NCBI GenBank assembly: GCA_947440875.1
Contig: CANETG010000108.1
Coordinates: 1 to 8,357 of the forward strand
Direction: 5' to 3'
Length of the DNA: 8,357 bases
DNA from: Bacteriovoracaceae bacterium
GTDB taxonomy: Bacteria > Bdellovibrionota > Bacteriovoracia > Bacteriovoracales > Bacteriovoracaceae
Shown: positions 6,757-8,357 of the stretch, in pieces
Position numbering within the stretch: the stretch's first letter is position 1
Layout of the letters: each line of letters starts with the position of its first letter
The notes under the pieces: generated by a model
What the model was told of the DNA's origin: nothing
Databases searched by the model: none
What the model saw: only the letters and a program-made list of their open reading frames with translations
Position numbers and translations under genes: made by a program

Positions 6757-7374
6757 CTATTGTTTCGTTCCAAGACTGCGGTAGAGATCGAGGAGGTTTT
6801 TTCCTGCGTCTTCCGCCGTTGGTGCGTACGAAATAATTCCGTCTTCATGCCCTTTCATGACAATGAGACCCGTCACTTTTCCGGCCATAACTTTTTGAGC
6901 TGCATCGGCCATCTCGAGAGTTCCGTAGGGAATGTTTTCAGGAATAGCGTCACAATCAGAATTTTGAAGATAGTGCCAAAGTTTATTGTGATGAACGTGG
7001 AAGACATACTGGATGGCGGGATTTGCGTCGTAAATTCCGTAATGGGTAAGGGACTCACTGGACGGCGGAATGAGACCTTCGGCGGTTACCATTCCTTTTT
7101 TTAAATCACACTCAATGACCTTGGTGTAATGGTGCGCCTGAAGATGCGCCAGATGTCCGGTTTGTGTCCCCGTAATAATGAATGATTTTTTGAGAAGACG
7201 AGAAGACAGATTCCCATACCCGATCTTATCGATCGGGTACTCGCCGATAAGGCCGAGCTTAAAAAACAGTGCTCGCCACTTTTCTAAGGCAATAACCTGA
7301 GTCATCTCAGGTGCAGGTGCACGTTTCAGAGTGAATCTGAATTTGATGACACCTTCATCTCTTGCCGTGGTCAC
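6757..7374 (-). CDS. Class II aldolase/adducin family protein, substrate unknown
   Basis: The 205-residue product follows the fuculose-phosphate aldolase (FucA/AraD) layout. It has GNLSSR (54-59) and ITGTQTG (67-73) for phosphate binding, and PPSSESLTHYGIY (103-115) with catalytic glutamate E107. HVHH (126-129) supplies zinc ligands H126 and H128, and GHEDG (175-179) supplies H176. All metal and acid/base residues are present, so an active divalent-metal enzyme acting on a phosphorylated sugar or ketose-like substrate is likely. The family includes aldolases, epimerases (AraD) and the dehydratase MtnB, and I cannot choose between them. The start is GTG at 7374, because AAGGA (complement of 7382-7386) lies 7 nt upstream. 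An internal ATG at codon 24 has no ribosome binding site. The gene is divergent from the membrane-protein gene and convergent, with no gap, with the ATP-grasp gene. Confidence 0.88.
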   Translation of the reverse strand: MTTARDEGVIKFRFTLKRAPAPEMTQVIALEKWRALFFKLGLIGEYPIDKIGYGNLSSRLLKKSFIITGTQTGHLAHLQAHHYTKVIECDLKKGMVTAEGLIPPSSESLTHYGIYDANPAIQYVFHVHHNKLWHYLQNSDCDAIPENIPYGTLEMADAAQKVMAGKVTGLIVMKGHEDGIISYAPTAEDAGKNLLDLYRSLGTKQ

Positions 7375-7393
7375 AGTTAAGTCCTTGAACTCT

Positions 7394-7420
7394 TATGGGA
7401 TTTTATTGCAATCTCCCATA
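7394..7420. promoter_or_regulatory. Inverted repeat TATGGGA-N13-TCCCATA flanking a -35 box, candidate operator
   Basis: Perfect 7-bp arms at 7394-7400 and 7414-7420 are spaced 20 bp centre to centre, about two helical turns. They bracket the -35 hexamer (7406-7411) of the plus-strand promoter. A dimeric regulator bound here would block RNA polymerase. On the aldolase transcript the same repeat would lie in the 5' leader. No regulator is identified. Confidence 0.4.
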
Positions 7421-7433
7421 CCTACCTTATAAT
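7406..7433 (+). promoter_or_regulatory. Candidate sigma70-type promoter for the acidic membrane protein gene
   Basis: TTGCAA (7406-7411), a 16-nt spacer and a perfect TATAAT (7428-7433) form the best promoter in the window. Transcription would start near 7440, giving a leader of about 48 nt to the putative start at 7488. Confidence 0.65.
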
Positions 7434-7434
7434 G

Positions 7435-7464
7435 AGAATACTGGATAACATAGGGTTAGTTCAA
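7435..7464 (-). promoter_or_regulatory. Candidate divergent promoter for the class II aldolase gene
   Basis: On the minus strand TTGAAC (complement of 7459-7464), an 18-nt spacer and TATTCT (complement of 7435-7440) resemble a sigma70 promoter. Its -10 is one base from the -10 of the plus-strand promoter, so the two polymerase sites would overlap and probably compete. Transcription would start near 7428. Confidence 0.4.
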
Positions 7465-7498
7465 GCCCAATTCACCTAGGAGTCGTTATCCTCGATAA
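7443..7498 (+). promoter_or_regulatory. Structured 5' leader enclosing the ribosome binding site and start region
   Basis: GGATAAC (7443-7449) is perfectly complementary to GTTATCC (7485-7491). The intervening 35 nt contain a smaller stem (7453-7457 with 7464-7468, one G-U pair, 6-nt loop) and the Shine-Dalgarno AGGAG (7478-7482). A second short dyad, TTATC (7486-7490) with GATAA (7494-7498), could compete for the same bases. The putative start codon ATC lies inside the outer stem's 3' arm. Folding could therefore limit translation. This is inferred from base pairing only, and no known riboswitch class is recognised. Confidence 0.35.
7478..7482 (+). promoter_or_regulatory. Strong Shine-Dalgarno AGGAG without a canonical start at normal distance
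   Basis: AGGAG lies 5 nt before ATC (7488-7490), and 17 nt before the first canonical in-frame start, TTG at 7500. No ATG, GTG or TTG occurs in this frame between the in-frame stop at 7446-7448 and 7500. Confidence 0.6.
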
Positions 7499-8357
7499 AT
7501 TGATAGGCGATCTAAAATCTAAAATTCCTTTTCTTAATAAAAAGAAAAGGAACGATGACGAAGACGACGAAGATCTTGATAATGCGACGGACACTGAAGT
7601 TGCTTCTGATGATTCAGATGATGAGAAAACTAGCGTCAGTTCTAAGAAGTCAGGTGACGATACCTTCACCGATGAAGAACTCCCCGAAGAAGATAATTCT
7701 TTCCTTGGAAGAATTAAATCCAAGCTGAGCTCATTTTCTAAGAAAAAAAAATCTGACCAAGAGCTTTCCGAAGATGCTGATGAAAAGCCAGCTAAGAAAA
7801 AACCAAATTTAATTGTTATCCTCGGAGCTTTTGGGCTCATTACTTTTATTTTTCTTTCTGATTTTGGTGAGGAAGAAAAACCGGCGGTTGATCCTGCGAG
7901 TATGCTCAAGAAGAGACCGAAGAAAAAAAAGCCTGTGGCAGAAACAACTGTCGCACCAGCTCCTACAGAAACAGCTCCTACAGAAACAGCTCCTACAGAA
8001 ACAGCTCCTGCAGAAACAACTCCTGCAGAAACAACTCCTACTGAAGCGGCTACCCCTGCGGACACAACAGCCGTAGAAACGGCTCCGTCGGAAACAGCAC
8101 CCACTGACACGCTCCCAGGTGAAACAGCTCCAGACACTGAATTGACTACGACTCCGGAAACTCCACCAATTGAAACAGCTCCGGATACTGCCACAACGAG
8201 CCCTGATACAACTCCGACTTCAGAAACTCCTATTGAAACGGCACCAGTAGAAACAACAGATTCGACGCCGATTGAAACTGCTCCAATGAATCCAGATAAT
8301 TCCAACGTGGATTCGGTTACTGGGGAAGACACGAAACCAACTGGCGATGATCTCACA
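7488..8357 (+). CDS. Acidic single-pass membrane protein with Thr/Pro/Glu repeat tail (C-terminus cut by window edge)
   Basis: The frame is open from 7449 to the last base, giving 290 codons from 7488. The N-terminal cytoplasmic-looking part is strongly acidic with lysine clusters. It holds two related segments, DLKSKIPFLNKKK (8-20) and RIKSKLSSFSKKK (75-87), each followed by an acidic run. One hydrophobic stretch (about 107-124, flanked by KKK at 103-105) should span the inner membrane with the C-terminus in the periplasm. After a basic patch (141-148) comes a long Thr/Pro/Glu/Ala region (151 to past 267), mostly variants of PTETA. The architecture recalls proteins that reach across the periplasm through a flexible linker, such as TonB or TolA, but no family domain is visible before the edge and I do not assign one. 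The start is uncertain: ATC 7488 fits the Shine-Dalgarno, TTG 7500 is the first canonical codon. Confidence is high for the frame, moderate for the start. Confidence 0.85.
   Translation, partial: MLDKLIGDLKSKIPFLNKKKRNDDEDDEDLDNATDTEVASDDSDDEKTSVSSKKSGDDTFTDEELPEEDNSFLGRIKSKLSSFSKKKKSDQELSEDADEKPAKKKPNLIVILGAFGLITFIFLSDFGEEEKPAVDPASMLKKRPKKKKPVAETTVAPAPTETAPTETAPTETAPAETTPAETTPTEAATPADTTAVETAPSETAPTDTLPGETAPDTELTTTPETPPIETAPDTATTSPDTTPTSETPIETAPVETTDSTPIETAPMNPDNSNVDSVTGEDTKPTGDDLT
7959..8048 (+). repeat. 15-bp tandem repeat encoding PTETA units
   Basis: Six consecutive 15-bp units follow GCTCCTACAGAAACA. Units one to three (7959-8003) are identical, unit four differs by one base, unit five by two, and unit six is more diverged. 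Degenerate ETAP-type codons continue to about 8286. The unit length is a multiple of three, so copy-number change would keep the frame and alter only linker length. Confidence 0.9.

Noticed and set aside
6760..7104. Plus-strand frame opposite the aldolase
   Set aside because: The minus strand encodes a complete class II aldolase with all active-site residues, so this is a shadow.
7959..8048. CRISPR-like array
   Set aside because: The 15-bp units are contiguous, without spacers, in frame, and encode a protein linker.
7472..8356. Long minus-strand open frame (294 codons) rich in Val/Ser/Gly opposite the repeat region
   Set aside because: It is the complement of the Thr/Pro/Glu repeats, whose biased codons avoid minus-strand stops. 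The plus-strand frame has the promoter, Shine-Dalgarno, a membrane segment and sensible composition.

Overview
The window looks like a chromosomal stretch of a Gram-negative bacterium with mid-range GC. Signs are a Sec signal peptide, a lipoprotein with a clear lipobox, and a bitopic inner-membrane protein with a periplasmic tail. The gene mix (secreted Vibrio-type M28 aminopeptidase, SUV3-like RNA helicase with an Arg/Gly-rich tail, DUF455 ferritin-like protein, unassigned ATP-grasp protein) fits a Bdellovibrionota/Bacteriovoracia-like organism. That placement is an inference from gene content only.

Layout: (1) 1-388, minus strand, the N-terminal part of a nitronate monooxygenase-like flavoprotein that runs off the left edge. 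(2) 389-490, a divergent intergenic region with a 7-bp-arm palindrome, repeated AGTCA half-sites and a candidate minus-strand promoter. (3) 491-5352, a plus-strand run that looks like an operon: secreted zinc aminopeptidase zymogen, 948-residue SUV3-like helicase (15-nt gap, TTG start), and DUF455 diiron ferritin-like protein (1-nt TAATG overlap). (4) 5353-7374, four strand switches in tightly packed genes: DUF455(+)/lipoprotein(-)/ATP-grasp(+)/class II aldolase(-). Both convergent junctions abut stop codon to stop codon with no spacer, and the divergent pair between them is separated by 42 bp. (5) 7375-7487, a second divergent control region with two candidate sigma70-type promoters whose -10 boxes lie back to back, a dyad around one -35, and a structured leader. 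(6) 7488 to the right edge, a plus-strand gene for an acidic, single-pass membrane protein with a long Thr/Pro/Glu repeat tail. It has no ATG, GTG or TTG at a normal distance from its strong Shine-Dalgarno, and the best-placed codon is ATC.

The most coherent functional unit is the plus-strand operon. An ATP-dependent RNA unwinding enzyme with a cysteine knuckle and basic tail is translationally coupled to a ferritin-like protein, behind a secreted exopeptidase. The sequence does not prove a shared pathway. The most unusual items are the possible AUC-initiated membrane-protein gene with its structured leader, the architecture of the SUV3-like helicase, and the zero-gap convergent junctions. 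No RNA genes, mobile elements, CRISPR arrays or convincing intrinsic terminators were found.
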